Shown here: positions 1-9,310 of the stretch, piece by piece
How positions within the stretch are numbered: position 1 is the stretch's first letter
How the letters are laid out: every line of letters starts with the position of its first letter
Assembly: GCF_022014495.1 (NCBI RefSeq)
Contig: NZ_JAKLSQ010000010.1
Location: forward strand, 358,335-422,334
Reading direction: 5' to 3'
Source of the DNA: Sandaracinobacteroides sayramensis
Lineage (GTDB): Bacteria; Pseudomonadota; Alphaproteobacteria; Sphingomonadales; Sphingomonadaceae
Length of the DNA stretch: 64,000 nt
Notes under the pieces: model-generated
What the model was told of the DNA's origin: nothing
What the model saw: the letters and a program-made list of their open reading frames with translations, nothing else
Databases searched by the model: none
Position numbers and translations under genes: made by a program

Positions 1-2
1 AG

Positions 3-641
3 GACGGTGCATCATCTGGATCGGGCGCGGCCCGCGCGACCGAAGGGGTGATGGTTCAGCTCCACGCAGGCTGGTTCGCCGGGCCGGTGCTGCGCTGGCT
101 TTATTTCCTCTCTGGCATCGGCGGAACGGTGATGGTCGCGAGCGGCCTTGTCCTCTGGACGGTGAAGCGCCGCGCCAAGCAGCCCGATCCCGCGCGGCCG
201 CATTTCGGCTTCCGGCTGGTCGAGCGGCTGAACATCGGCGTCATCGCGGGCACCCCCGCCGGGATCGCGGTCTATTTCCTCGCCAACCGCCTGTTGCCGC
301 TAGGTATGGCGAACCGGGCGGACTGGGAGATCAACAGCCTGTTCATCGCCTGGGGCGGCCTGTTCGTCTGGACGGTCGCGCGGCCCGCCAAGCGCGCATG
401 GATCGAGGCGCTGTCTGCTTGCGCCGCGCTCTATGCGCTGGTGCCTGTCGTCAACGCCTTCACCACGGAGCGCGGCCTTGTCCCCAGCCTGATCGCGCGG
501 GATTGGATCTTCGCCGGCTTCGACCTTGCCATGCTGACGAGTGCCGCCGCTCTGGCGCTGGCCGCATGGAAGGTCGCTGCCTACAAGCCGAAGGCGGCCC
601 CGCGCCGGAAGGCACGCGAGCTGGCAGAGGCGGTCACATGA
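3..641 (+). CDS. PepSY-associated membrane protein, C-terminal part (cut by left edge)
   Basis: The frame is open to the left edge, so only the last 212 or so codons are seen; the internal GTG at 48 is probably not the true start. The visible part has about five hydrophobic segments. It opens with the LHAGWFAGPVLRWLYFLSG stretch followed by a hydrophobic run ending in LWTVKRR, which is typical of the last domain of PepSY-associated inner-membrane proteins near siderophore or TonB-dependent uptake genes. Some members act as periplasmic-facing ferric-siderophore reductases; that role is family knowledge and is not shown here. The stop overlaps the next ATG as ATGA, so the four genes to 2012 are probably one transcript. 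Confidence 0.85.
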   Translation, partial: DGASSGSGAARATEGVMVQLHAGWFAGPVLRWLYFLSGIGGTVMVASGLVLWTVKRRAKQPDPARPHFGFRLVERLNIGVIAGTPAGIAVYFLANRLLPLGMANRADWEINSLFIAWGGLFVWTVARPAKRAWIEALSACAALYALVPVVNAFTTERGLVPSLIARDWIFAGFDLAMLTSAAALALAAWKVAAYKPKAAPRRKARELAEAVT

Positions 642-928
642 TCCATGCGGTCATCTTCCTTCTCGCGCTTGCCAGTTTCGTCCTGCTGCTGCTCGCCACG
701 GCGCGACATCAACAGGACTGGCTTCGCCGCAAGCTGCCGCGGGCAGCAAGCCGCGCGCTGCGCCTATCCGGCTTCGTTGCGCTGGCGCTGGCTTTCGCTG
801 TCGCCAGCGCTGGTCTTGGTTGGGGCTATGGCGCGGTGGCGTGGTTCGGATGGCTCACCATCGCGGCCGCGCTTGTCGTCGCCACCAACACCAACCGCGA
901 GCGCATCATGCGGAAGCTCCGGCCATGA
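638..928 (+). CDS. DUF3325 small membrane protein
   Basis: This 96-residue protein has three hydrophobic segments: one at the N-terminus (about residues 3-22), two in the middle, and a basic tail ending NRERIMRKLRP. Its size and its place between a PepSY protein and a DUF3649 protein match the DUF3325 family, a companion of iron-siderophore uptake genes whose biochemical role is not established. The ATG at 638 overlaps the preceding stop and the stop at 928 overlaps the next ATG, which points to translational coupling. The family call rests on size, topology and neighbours, not on a search. Confidence 0.75.
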   Translation: MIHAVIFLLALASFVLLLLATARHQQDWLRRKLPRAASRALRLSGFVALALAFAVASAGLGWGYGAVAWFGWLTIAAALVVATNTNRERIMRKLRP

Positions 929-1233
929 TCCGCCCGACCGAACAGGCGCGCGGGCGCTGGTCGACCATGTTCCGCTTCGTCGCGGGGACGCTGGGGGCTT
1001 ATGCGCTGACCTCGCTCGTCACCGTGGCGCTGTCGCTGCTGCTGGCGCGGCTCGGCATGGATCGCGTGGAGGCCGTCTATGCCGCCACGCTGGCGAGCTT
1101 CGCCGTCTTCGCAGGTGTCGCCATGTCGGCCTTCCATGCCCGCAGCGCCGCCCGTGCATGGGGCTGGCTGCTGGCCTTCGGTCTCCCGCTGGCGCTGGCC
1201 GTTTTCCTCATGCTCCCCGGAGTGCCCTCATGA
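925..1233 (+). CDS. DUF3649 small membrane protein
   Basis: The 102-residue protein has a short basic N-terminus and three hydrophobic helices (about residues 17-40, 50-66 and 76-98). This fits the DUF3649 family, often annotated as an iron uptake or siderophore-associated membrane protein. It is encoded between DUF3325 and TonB with 4-base overlaps on both sides. It probably acts in the inner membrane with the PepSY protein upstream, but no enzymatic residues can be recognised. Confidence 0.75.
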   Translation: MIRPTEQARGRWSTMFRFVAGTLGAYALTSLVTVALSLLLARLGMDRVEAVYAATLASFAVFAGVAMSAFHARSAARAWGWLLAFGLPLALAVFLMLPGVPS

Positions 1234-2012
1234 AGCCGCTTGTCGCCCACCGTCCCGAGCGGGAAGAACCGGATATGACCGTGCCGCCCTCGCAGCCGGA
1301 GCAGAAGGCCCAGCCCGTCACGGAAAGGCATGGCTACCAGCCCGACCGTGGCAACCGCCTGGTCGGCCTCGCGGGGACCGCGATGATCTATGCACTGGCG
1401 CTTGCGGGCTTCTTCTTCACCATCAACCATGTCGTTCCCGTCAAGGCGCCGTCCGCACTGACAGTCGTGAATCTTCTGCCCGAAGCCTCGCCACCGGAGA
1501 CGCCGCCCGAAGAAAAGGAAGCGCCCAAGCCCGTCGAGAAGAAAGAGAAGCAGCCGGAGCCGCCCCAAGTGCAGCCCATCGAGCGCACCATGGTTCCGAT
1601 CGCGCCGGTATCGATGCCTCAATCGGCCGTGCAGTCCAAGCCCGCTGATCCCGCCCCGGTCGAGCCGGAGACGGCCGCGCCGAAGACAGCACCTGCACCA
1701 CCCGCGCCACAAATGTCGAGCAATGCCCCCGACACATGGGAGGGCCGCGTCCTGGCTGCGCTCAACAAGCATCGCCGCTATCCGCGCCTCGCCATGACGC
1801 GACGGCAACAGGGCGTGCCTTATATCCGTTTCGTCATGGATCGCGAGGGCATGGTGCTGTCCTCGCGGTTGGAGCGATCTTCGGGCTTCCCCGATCTGGA
1901 TCGCGAAGCCGTGGCCTTGCCCAAGCGCGCATCGCCGCTCCCAAAGCCTCCTGCCGACAAGACCGGCGACACGCTGGAACTGGTCGTGCCGGTCGAGTTC
2001 TTCCTGAAATGA
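1230..2012 (+). CDS. tonB: Energy transducer TonB
   Basis: This 260-residue protein carries one N-terminal transmembrane helix (about residues 47-70), then a Pro/Glu/Lys-rich spacer with APKPVEKKEKQPEPPQ-type repeats, then a C-terminal TonB domain (about residues 165-260) that begins at WEGRVLAALNKHRRYP. TonB couples the inner-membrane proton motive force, through ExbB and ExbD, to outer-membrane receptors. The N-terminus is long; an in-frame ATG at 1275 would also keep the helix, but the ATGA overlap favours 1230. No exbBD genes adjoin it, unlike the second TonB at 34336, so it may borrow those partners. Confidence 0.9.
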   Translation: MKPLVAHRPEREEPDMTVPPSQPEQKAQPVTERHGYQPDRGNRLVGLAGTAMIYALALAGFFFTINHVVPVKAPSALTVVNLLPEASPPETPPEEKEAPKPVEKKEKQPEPPQVQPIERTMVPIAPVSMPQSAVQSKPADPAPVEPETAAPKTAPAPPAPQMSSNAPDTWEGRVLAALNKHRRYPRLAMTRRQQGVPYIRFVMDREGMVLSSRLERSSGFPDLDREAVALPKRASPLPKPPADKTGDTLELVVPVEFFLK

Positions 2013-2051
2013 TCGAAATGCCGCTTGCCGCCTAGTTCGAATGAATGGCAA

Positions 2052-2074
2052 ATATCAATCTAATACATTGATAT
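2052..2074. promoter_or_regulatory. AT-rich palindrome, possible operator or promoter region
   Basis: The perfect 8-base arms ATATCAAT and ATTGATAT are separated by 7 bases inside an unusually AT-rich stretch (about 2040-2106) between tonB and the gene at 2149. It could be a regulator site or promoter for the 2149 gene, or mark the edge of the mobile region. There is no direct evidence of binding. Confidence 0.35.
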
Positions 2075-2148
2075 ATCTGTATAAAGTATATATTTCCCTT
2101 TTATTTGCCGCGTAGCCGTGCTATGCTTTCCACCGAAGGGAAATTATC

Positions 2149-2604
2149 GTGTCGACCAATTCCACGCTTCTTGCCATAGATGCCGGAACATCGTCGCACC
2201 GTGCGTCCGATTGGCTCTGGCGTCCGTGGTATGCCAAGACTTGGTGGACGGCGATCCCGCTCTGGTGGGCGGGAATGGCCGGAGCCACGAAGATCGAGCC
2301 ACTGGACCAGTTCTACAGCGGCGCGCTGGCCGGCTACCTCAATGTCCTGTTCTTCCCGATGACCGCGCTGCTGGTGTTGGGCTTTGGCTATGCGCAGCAT
2401 TGGCTTGACGCTTTCTCGACCACTAGCGATCGGGCCATGCCATCCGGCAACGAGTTCGACGCGGCCAAGGAACTGGAGGAAGAGCACGAGCGGGCGTTTG
2501 AGGCTCTCAATGCCACAACCGACATTTACGATCCGAGATCTGGAACTCTCTATGTCGGCAACTCGCTCAGTCCCAACAACGGCGCTCACATCAACGCTTC
2601 TTGA
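2149..2604 (+). CDS. Hypothetical membrane protein, convergent with traG
   Basis: The 151-residue protein starts at GTG with a good Shine-Dalgarno (GAAGGG, 2135-2140). It has a Trp-rich stretch (SDWLWRPWYAKTWWTAIPLWW), then two hydrophobic segments (about residues 34-50 and 62-83), an acidic region and a polar C-terminus. It is transcribed towards traG and their 3' ends overlap by 14 bases. I do not recognise the family. Its position at the end of the tra operon suggests cargo or an accessory gene of the conjugative element. Confidence 0.7.
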   Translation: MSTNSTLLAIDAGTSSHRASDWLWRPWYAKTWWTAIPLWWAGMAGATKIEPLDQFYSGALAGYLNVLFFPMTALLVLGFGYAQHWLDAFSTTSDRAMPSGNEFDAAKELEEEHERAFEALNATTDIYDPRSGTLYVGNSLSPNNGAHINAS

Positions 2605-5600
2605 ACGAGCTATCGCCGTCCCCCAGGCTTCCATCAATATCGTTCGAGAACCGGCCCGACTTGAGAACGGACGATTGTTCGATCGACGTGAGCGGGCCGG
2701 TGATATCGAAGGTCTCTCGCCCGGAATCCGCGTCGCCAAGATAGCGGTTGCGCAAACCCTCGGGTCCAAGCACCCGGTTCGATAGCTCGCGGGAAAAGGC
2801 TTCTTCCGGGCGCGACGAACGGGCGGCGGCACGCTCAGCAGCGGCAATGGCCGATCGCACGTCATAGTTAACAATGTCGAGCGACGATTGGGCATTTTCG
2901 CTGGTAATACCAACGTCGCGGCTGCTGAATCCGATCTGCGCACCGACACGCCCGGAGGTCGAACGGGCTTGGCGCGGTGACGGTGGGGACGGATTTCCAC
3001 GTTCTTGTCCCTGCTGCCCTCTTTGCGGCACTCCACCGGACACGTCGGATTCCGAGACGCCAACCGAGCCTCCGAGGTCAAGACCGACGGACGTGCCCAT
3101 CGTGGTCTGATCCTGCGCGGACCGCGACAGCGACCTATGCCATCCGGTCTGCGCGATGATCGCCTGCACGTCGCGCTGGAGCGTGTCGGCCACCTGCGGC
3201 TTCAAGCGCCAGTTGCCGTGCCGGTCCATCTCGAAACCGCCCTTGAGCCAGTTCTGCATCATCGCCTGGCCTTCGGCGCCGCCGCCCATGAAATGCTCGA
3301 TCGTGTCCGGCCCGGCCTGCTTGCCAGCCTCGAACCGCGTGCTGGTGTCGCTACGGCCGGACTGCTGGAAGCCGACCGAACTCGACACCAGCACGTCATT
3401 GTGCGCGAAGCTGAAACGCGCACGGCCGCCATCTGCGATCGCGCCAAGCTGGCTTTCGTTGATCAGACCGCCGCGCCAGAGCTGCGCCGCCGTCTCCGGC
3501 GTGAGATTGAGGCTCAGATCCCCATTCTGGTCCATGGCGATCTGCCGCTTCGACATGGTGACGCCATGGTCGGCGAGCAGGCTCTGCATGCGCGAAAGGC
3601 GCTCATTCTCAACAATGCGGGTCAACCGCTCGTTGCGCGCGCGATCGGCGATGCCGGCCGCGCCGCCTTCGGCCATATCGACCTGATTGCCCGCGCCCTG
3701 GCTGAGCGTGCGGATGAAGCTGTCGAGCCTCGCCGCCTGCCGCACCGACATGCCCGCCGCCGCCGCGCCCTCGGCATAGCCGGCATTGTCGGCCTGCTTT
3801 CTTTGCTCCCCGATACGAGCGGCCGAGCGCGTGCCGTCATGGCCGACCTCGCGCTGCGCGTCGAGCCGGCCCGACCGCTCCGCGAAATCATAGCCCGCCG
3901 CCTCGCGCGTGCGGCCATAGACGCTGGTGCCTTCGCGCGCCGCCTCGGCGCTCGCGCCATCGGCAGTGCCGACCTGCACCGCGGCATTGTAGCTTTCGAG
4001 CGCCCGCAGCACCTGCGCCTCGTTGCGGCCGGTCGCGCGGGAGAGCTGCGAGATCGCGGTGGAGCGCGCCTCGCCGGAAAGGCTGTTGATGAAGCCGATG
4101 CGCCGGGACGTCTCCTGCACCGACAGGCCGAGCATGGATGCCGCATTGCGCTGGCCCTCGTTGTTGCCGGTCCGGTGCGCCTGTTCGGTCGCCACATTGC
4201 GCCGCTCGATCCCGGCGACATTGCCGCCCGCGAAGTCGCGCCGGCCTTCCATCGCGCCGACCTGGATCTGCGCGCCGGTCAAATCGTTGCGCAGCATCTG
4301 CTCCTGCGCATAGGCATTGGCGATCAGCTTGGCGAACGTCGGATCGGCCGATGCCTGTCCGATCACCGTCGACGCCTTGAGCGCGGCATCCTTCGGATCG
4401 TAGCCATTGCGCTCGAAATGCCGCTGCGCGCCCGACAGCATCATATCGTAGGCGCGCTGGTCGCCGAACGCGCGCCACTGCACCATCTTCTGCGCGAAGC
4501 CGGCAAAGGCCCGCTCGCCCGACTGGCCTTCCCCGAAATAGCCGGTGCCCAGCGCCCGCAGCGCGTCCTTCTCGGCAAAATTGTGGATCGCGGCCGTGGT
4601 GGCATTGTCCTGCACCGCGCGCACGGTCGCCGGATCGCTGAGACTGCGCCCGGCAAGCGCCGGCGATAGACCGCCCAGCTCGCGCGCGGCATCGAGGCCG
4701 CCCAAGCCGAAGGCGGCCGTTCCGGCAGCGCCGCCGCCATGCTCCCCGATCACCCGGCTTGCCGCGCCGAACGCCCGATTGGCGCCAAAGGTCGAACGCT
4801 CCCCGAAATCCCCGAAGTTGGAGGCTGCACCAGCGCGCGCCATGGTGCCGCCGGCGGACGCCTGCGCTTCCAGCGCGGACGCATAGCCTTCGCGCGTGGC
4901 GAGCGGGGCCGCCGCCGCGGTGCCCTGGCCCTGCACGCCGAGCGCGCCGGAGGTGAAAGCCGTGAACACATTGCCCGAGAAGCGGAAGACCGTGAACACG
5001 AATGCCCCGGCCAGGCCCGCCGCCGCCGTGCGGAACGAGCCGAAGATCGCCAGCGCCTTCATGGCCGCCGACGGCGCCAGCATCCACGCATTGGCCGCAA
5101 CATTGTTCGCGCGCATCTCCGCCAGCACGTCCGTCGCCCGGCCGAGCGTGAGCTGATAGATGCCGGCATCGACCACGCCCCACAGCGCGACGAACACGAA
5201 CAGGCCGAGCGCGAAGCTCGCGACGCGAAGATTGATCGGCGTCAGGATGAACAGCAGCGCAATCGGCATCATCATCAGCATGATGGCGAACACGGTGGCC
5301 CGGATCGTCGGCATCCATTCGTTCGCGGTCGACATGGTGGCGAGGCCGCTCGAAATCACCGCGCGATTGGCCATTACGCGCGCGGCGGTGGCCGGACTGT
5401 CCTCGAACAGCACGTCACCCACCGTATTGCCGAGCATGACATTGGTGAGGAACTGCTGAAGCGTCAGCGGCGTATCCATCATCATCTGGCCCATCTCGCC
5501 CAGGTTCGAGCGGCAACGGGCAAGCTGAGTGGCATCGGCGACGTCATAGCCGGTGCGGGTGCAGACCTGCGTCACATAGGTATCCAACAACGCGGTCTCG

Positions 5601-6367
5601 GACAGCCGCGACGAGATATGCTCCCAGGCCTCATTGCAACTCACTGTCGTTCCGGCCTTGTCGGCCGCGCTATAGACGGTGCTGTAAGTGGCCGGTCCCG
5701 CCATCGCCGCGAAAGCCGCGGGCAGGTCTGTCGTCGTGCGGAACAGCATGTCGTCGTCGACGCCATACGCAGGCGAGACGCGCGCGACCGGATAGCATTG
5801 GCGCACATAGTCCTTGATGGTCGCATCGAGGAAGGTGTCGGTCATCGGACCGCGCGGGCTCGCGGCATTCAGGAACAGGTCGAAGCTATGTCCGCCCGCG
5901 CCGAACTCCAGCTTGGCATTGGGATCGGTCGTGCTGTCGTCGATCGTCTCGGCCAGCGCGCGCTCCATCATGTTGGTCATCCCCGCGACCAGCACGATCA
6001 GATTGGGCACGTCGCCAACCGGCTGATAGGCGTTGCGGACGCGATCATAGACATGGACCGTGCCCGTGGTCGCCACCATGCCGACGAACAGGCCGACACC
6101 GATCAGCATCTGGAAACCGAATGCGACGAGGCCCATGCCCGAGCCCCGGACACTGGCGAGCAAGGCGCCGAGCCCGATCCCGACCACCGCGACGATCAGC
6201 ACCAGCGTCTCGTAGCGCGGATCGCCGAAGATCATCGAGACGAGACGGAAGGCGTCCACCGTTTCGGCAAAGCCGTCATAGGTGTGATAGCTGGTGTCGA
6301 TCGCGAAGGCCGGCGTCGCCGCCAGCATCGCGGTCATGACGACAAGGGCGCGGAGCAAACGAGTCAT
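2591..6367 (-). CDS. traG: Conjugal transfer protein TraG
   Basis: This 1258-residue protein has a signal peptide (residues 1-22, ending PAFA), paired transmembrane segments near residues 52-105, three or four more between about 345 and 475, then a long soluble C-terminal part of about 750 residues rich in Ala, Gly, Arg and Gln. This matches F-type TraG: the N-terminal membrane half is needed for pilus assembly, and the C-terminal half takes part in mating-pair stabilisation and entry exclusion. It is longer than F TraG (about 940 residues), mostly by the C-terminal part. It ends the tra operon, 15 bases after traH. Confidence 0.92.
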   Translation of the reverse strand: MTRLLRALVVMTAMLAATPAFAIDTSYHTYDGFAETVDAFRLVSMIFGDPRYETLVLIVAVVGIGLGALLASVRGSGMGLVAFGFQMLIGVGLFVGMVATTGTVHVYDRVRNAYQPVGDVPNLIVLVAGMTNMMERALAETIDDSTTDPNAKLEFGAGGHSFDLFLNAASPRGPMTDTFLDATIKDYVRQCYPVARVSPAYGVDDDMLFRTTTDLPAAFAAMAGPATYSTVYSAADKAGTTVSCNEAWEHISSRLSETALLDTYVTQVCTRTGYDVADATQLARCRSNLGEMGQMMMDTPLTLQQFLTNVMLGNTVGDVLFEDSPATAARVMANRAVISSGLATMSTANEWMPTIRATVFAIMLMMMPIALLFILTPINLRVASFALGLFVFVALWGVVDAGIYQLTLGRATDVLAEMRANNVAANAWMLAPSAAMKALAIFGSFRTAAAGLAGAFVFTVFRFSGNVFTAFTSGALGVQGQGTAAAAPLATREGYASALEAQASAGGTMARAGAASNFGDFGERSTFGANRAFGAASRVIGEHGGGAAGTAAFGLGGLDAARELGGLSPALAGRSLSDPATVRAVQDNATTAAIHNFAEKDALRALGTGYFGEGQSGERAFAGFAQKMVQWRAFGDQRAYDMMLSGAQRHFERNGYDPKDAALKASTVIGQASADPTFAKLIANAYAQEQMLRNDLTGAQIQVGAMEGRRDFAGGNVAGIERRNVATEQAHRTGNNEGQRNAASMLGLSVQETSRRIGFINSLSGEARSTAISQLSRATGRNEAQVLRALESYNAAVQVGTADGASAEAAREGTSVYGRTREAAGYDFAERSGRLDAQREVGHDGTRSAARIGEQRKQADNAGYAEGAAAAGMSVRQAARLDSFIRTLSQGAGNQVDMAEGGAAGIADRARNERLTRIVENERLSRMQSLLADHGVTMSKRQIAMDQNGDLSLNLTPETAAQLWRGGLINESQLGAIADGGRARFSFAHNDVLVSSSVGFQQSGRSDTSTRFEAGKQAGPDTIEHFMGGGAEGQAMMQNWLKGGFEMDRHGNWRLKPQVADTLQRDVQAIIAQTGWHRSLSRSAQDQTTMGTSVGLDLGGSVGVSESDVSGGVPQRGQQGQERGNPSPPSPRQARSTSGRVGAQIGFSSRDVGITSENAQSSLDIVNYDVRSAIAAAERAAARSSRPEEAFSRELSNRVLGPEGLRNRYLGDADSGRETFDITGPLTSIEQSSVLKSGRFSNDIDGSLGDGDSSFKKR

Positions 6368-6382
6368 GGCGCGGTCCTTCGC

Positions 6383-7804
6383 TCAGCGGTTGCGGTTGGC
6401 GGCGGCGCCGGCGGCATCGCGCGCGTCGCGGTCGCGCTGGCGGATGACGCCCGCATAGGTCGCCGACAGGTTCGCCTGGTTGAGCGCCGCCATATAGGAC
6501 TGTCGCATCTGCGCGCGCTGCCGCAGCACCTCGTCGCGCAGCTCGCGCAATTGCTCGATGCCCTTGGACAATATCCGGGTCTGACAGACCTTGGCATTGC
6601 CGGCATCGCCGGCGCCCGCCGCGCTCACGCCGCGCTCGGCGTTGGACACGGCAAAATCTATGCTCCGCGTCAGATCGTTCAGCATCTGATAGGCGAGCGT
6701 CAGCGCCACCAGCTCGTCGGTGTCTCCGATCACGCTGCTCACCACGCCCTGCCGCACGCCCCATTCCAGCAGGCGATAGACCGGCAACGTGCGCACATTC
6801 GCCACGAACTGCTGTTCGTCGGCGCTCAGCGCGGAACGGGTGCGAATCTTGACGGCGATGGCGTCCATGCGGGCGCGGGCGAGAATGAGCGCGCCCTTGC
6901 CGCTGCCGTCGACCGAACAATCCGTTCCCGTCGGCGGAATCGCGAGCGCACGGCTCTGGACCTGGCCGGTCAGAAAATCGTCGATGCCCTCCGTGTCCTG
7001 GCGCGGACAGGCCGGGATCGCCGTGAACAGGGGCACCCTGTCGGTGGCGTCCCAGCGCATATAGACGTCGCCGACGCGGGCACGCATGACGCCTGCCCAG
7101 TCCGAAGCACCGACCCGCGCCGCCGCATGGGCGAGCAGCGAGCCGGTCTTGAAGATGTCCGTGACCTCGGGCGGGCAATTCTCCAGCGCGTCCTTCAAGT
7201 CCTCGGTCGGATTGCCCTGGTTCGCCTGAAGCTTCTCCCGGCTCTGCTGGTAACTCTTGGAAAAGCCCTCGCGCACCGACTTGTAGCCGGTCATTTCCTC
7301 GATGATCCCGCTCATATTGTCGTCGCCCCTGGCGATCTGGACCATGCGGTTGGCGAGGCGACAGTCGTTGACCTGAATACTGTTCAGGAAATTGGTGGCC
7401 GCTTCCATCTTGGAGATGATGTTGCCCATCTTCTCGTCGAGCGTTTCCAGCAGATACTGAAACGCCACCGCAGGAGCAGCCTGAAGGATGCTCTCCAGCT
7501 TCTGCACGAGATAGTCGGGATCGAGGAAGCTCATACCCCCAAGGAACATATCGATCCCGCCGCAGCCGGCGCGGACCTTGGGCAGCGTCACGCTCATCAG
7601 ATAGTCGTTGTGGACGTCGACCCGCCCCGACATGCCGCCCGCCGTGACATAACCGCGCGTCTGGTCGGAAAAACTGCCGGGCGAGGTGTAGGTCACATTA
7701 TCGAACCAGCTCTCCGCCCAGCTCTGCGCTGCCGCCGGTGCGGGCGCGCAGGCAAAGAGAATGGGGCAGACGGTCAGGGTCAGGCGCGCGCGCAGCGAAG
7801 CCAT
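6383..7804 (-). CDS. traH: Conjugal transfer protein TraH
   Basis: The 473-residue protein has a cleavable signal (residues 1-26, AAA before QSW), the SWFDNVTYTSPG and GYVTAGGMSGR motifs typical of TraH near the N-terminus, conserved cysteines and a coiled-coil-prone C-terminus (about 410-470). TraH is a periplasmic or outer-membrane-associated assembly factor of F-type pili, working with TraF, TraU, TraW and TrbC. Length is close to that of F TraH (458). It sits between the thioredoxin-like gene and traG in one operon. Confidence 0.93.
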   Translation of the reverse strand: MASLRARLTLTVCPILFACAPAPAAAQSWAESWFDNVTYTSPGSFSDQTRGYVTAGGMSGRVDVHNDYLMSVTLPKVRAGCGGIDMFLGGMSFLDPDYLVQKLESILQAAPAVAFQYLLETLDEKMGNIISKMEAATNFLNSIQVNDCRLANRMVQIARGDDNMSGIIEEMTGYKSVREGFSKSYQQSREKLQANQGNPTEDLKDALENCPPEVTDIFKTGSLLAHAAARVGASDWAGVMRARVGDVYMRWDATDRVPLFTAIPACPRQDTEGIDDFLTGQVQSRALAIPPTGTDCSVDGSGKGALILARARMDAIAVKIRTRSALSADEQQFVANVRTLPVYRLLEWGVRQGVVSSVIGDTDELVALTLAYQMLNDLTRSIDFAVSNAERGVSAAGAGDAGNAKVCQTRILSKGIEQLRELRDEVLRQRAQMRQSYMAALNQANLSATYAGVIRQRDRDARDAAGAAANRNR

Positions 7805-7850
7805 GGCGGGAATCCTTCATGGGAGTGGACAAAGAACCGGCCCGCCATGC

Positions 7851-8435
7851 TCAGTTCCTCGGCCTGTTGGTGGATGGGCGCGCGGGCGGAGCCACGATCC
7901 CGGTGAATTTCGACATGGCGCGCACCCCGACCGCAGGCCGGACGCCGGTGAGCATCTTGGCCGCGAGATAGAGGTTGCGCGCGACATTGGGGGCATGGTC
8001 GGTGCCGATCGCGACCGGAATGATGCGGTTGGCGTCGGCCGCGGGCCGCACCCAGGCGACCGGATGCCCGATCCAGGGCAGGTCGAGCCTTCCCGAGCGC
8101 AGCATCGCCTCCTGCGCGCCGATCGCGCGAACCTTCCAGCCATAGGTGCGGCCGAGCGCACCGAGCTTCCCCCAGAGATCGGCACAGGGAATGCAACCGG
8201 GCGCGGTGCTCATCTCGACGACGAAAGCCGGCGCCTGGCCCTTCAGCGTCGCGGCGAAATCCGGGGGCCAGTCGCGCGTCACCGGAACGCGGCCGAGCCA
8301 GTCGCGCATCTCGGCCTCGGTCGCGACCGGATGGACCGCCGCCCGGATTGCCTGTTCGCGCGTCACCGTCTGCGCCGTCACAAGGGACGGCATGACGACG
8401 AGGCCAGCAAGCACCGAGAGGGCAAGCCGCTTCAT
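7851..8435 (-). CDS. Exported thioredoxin-fold protein of the tra operon
   Basis: The 194-residue protein has a signal peptide (residues 1-21) and a CIPC motif (Cys81, Cys84) in APGCIPCADLW, as in thioredoxin-like or disulfide-handling proteins. The rest is weakly conserved and I cannot assign a subfamily. It overlaps traF by 4 bases and precedes traH by 46, so it is part of the tra operon. A role in forming or fixing disulfides in the Cys-rich TraN, TraU and TraH proteins is inferred. It is the third thiol-redox protein of the operon, after DsbC and TraF. Confidence 0.75.
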   Translation of the reverse strand: MKRLALSVLAGLVVMPSLVTAQTVTREQAIRAAVHPVATEAEMRDWLGRVPVTRDWPPDFAATLKGQAPAFVVEMSTAPGCIPCADLWGKLGALGRTYGWKVRAIGAQEAMLRSGRLDLPWIGHPVAWVRPAADANRIIPVAIGTDHAPNVARNLYLAAKMLTGVRPAVGVRAMSKFTGIVAPPARPSTNRPRN

Positions 8436-9310
8436 GGCTGCGGTTCCAGGCTGGCGCCGACCAGATCGCCGCCCAAGGCGCGCGGGTCGGTCGCAGAGAC
8501 GGGACCGTTCGCAAGAGCATCGAAGAAGCCGTCTTCCTCGCCCGCGCCGGTCAGGAATTGTTCGGGCCGGATATCGCCGGAAAGGAGCCGCACCGCCTGA
8601 TAGGCCATCTGGATCAGGTTCGGATAAGCCTCGACGCCACTAGCGATCACCATGCGCTGCTGGCTATTCCTGCGGATGATCATCGTGGTCGGCGTCACCT
8701 CGACACCGAAGCGCTGAGCCAGCTCGGGCTTGCGGTCGATGTCCTGAAGCGTGACCTGCCAGCCCATCTCCTCTTGGAAGCGCTGGACGATCGGCCATTG
8801 CACCCGGCAATAGCCGCAGGTCGAGCGCGAGAACATGACCAGCGCAAACTCGTTCGAGCGGCCGCGCAGATATTGGCGGCGCACCTGATCCTTATGCGCG
8901 GAAAGCTGGTCGCGGGCCTCGCCGACCATAGGGTTTGCAGACTTGGCGTTGAGTTCGGGATATTGCAGCATCGCGATCTGCGTCACACCGGCAAAGGCGC
9001 GCGCCTTGCGCCGCGCGAAATCCTGCAAGCGCCAGAAGTCCGCGACCGCATCGACCGTCAGCACCGTGGCGGCATAATCGCGCTGCTGCTCTATGAGCTT
9101 GCGGATCTTGGGCGGCGTCCATGTCGCCAGCTCCGCCATCGGCGGAATGACCGGCTTCGCCAGCGCATCGGGATCGGTGGTTTCCTGCGGCGGCTTGGGC
9201 GGCGCGCGATACCACCAATAGCCGGTCCTCGCATCATCGCGGGATTGCGCGTGCGCCGTCGGCGCGATCAGCACCAGCGCGGCGGCGAGCGCGACACGGA
9301 GCCGGCTCAC
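8432..9310 (-). CDS. traF: Conjugal transfer protein TraF (thioredoxin-like)
   Basis: The GTG at 9310 overlaps the stop of the S26 peptidase gene as GTGA and gives a 292-residue protein with a signal peptide ending AHA-QS (residues 1-21); a longer frame upstream has no signal peptide. The YWWY motif near residue 31 and the C-terminal thioredoxin fold are characteristic of TraF. Here the CGYC active site (Cys165, Cys168) is intact, whereas F-plasmid TraF has lost it. TraF acts in the periplasm in pilus assembly, probably as a thiol oxidase or isomerase in this version. Confidence 0.92.
   Translation of the reverse strand: MSRLRVALAAALVLIAPTAHAQSRDDARTGYWWYRAPPKPPQETTDPDALAKPVIPPMAELATWTPPKIRKLIEQQRDYAATVLTVDAVADFWRLQDFARRKARAFAGVTQIAMLQYPELNAKSANPMVGEARDQLSAHKDQVRRQYLRGRSNEFALVMFSRSTCGYCRVQWPIVQRFQEEMGWQVTLQDIDRKPELAQRFGVEVTPTTMIIRRNSQQRMVIASGVEAYPNLIQMAYQAVRLLSGDIRPEQFLTGAGEEDGFFDALANGPVSATDPRALGGDLVGASLEPQP

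Noticed and set aside
645..2012. Long 455-residue plus-strand frame across DUF3325, DUF3649 and tonB
   Set aside because: Only the part from 1230 is TonB; the upstream portion is the wrong frame for DUF3325 and DUF3649, whose own starts and overlaps are clear.
4739..7906. A 1055-residue open frame on the plus strand opposite traG and traH
   Set aside because: High GC keeps the opposite strand open; the minus-strand TraG and TraH have signals, motifs and expected length, and the plus frame is Arg/His-rich without domains.
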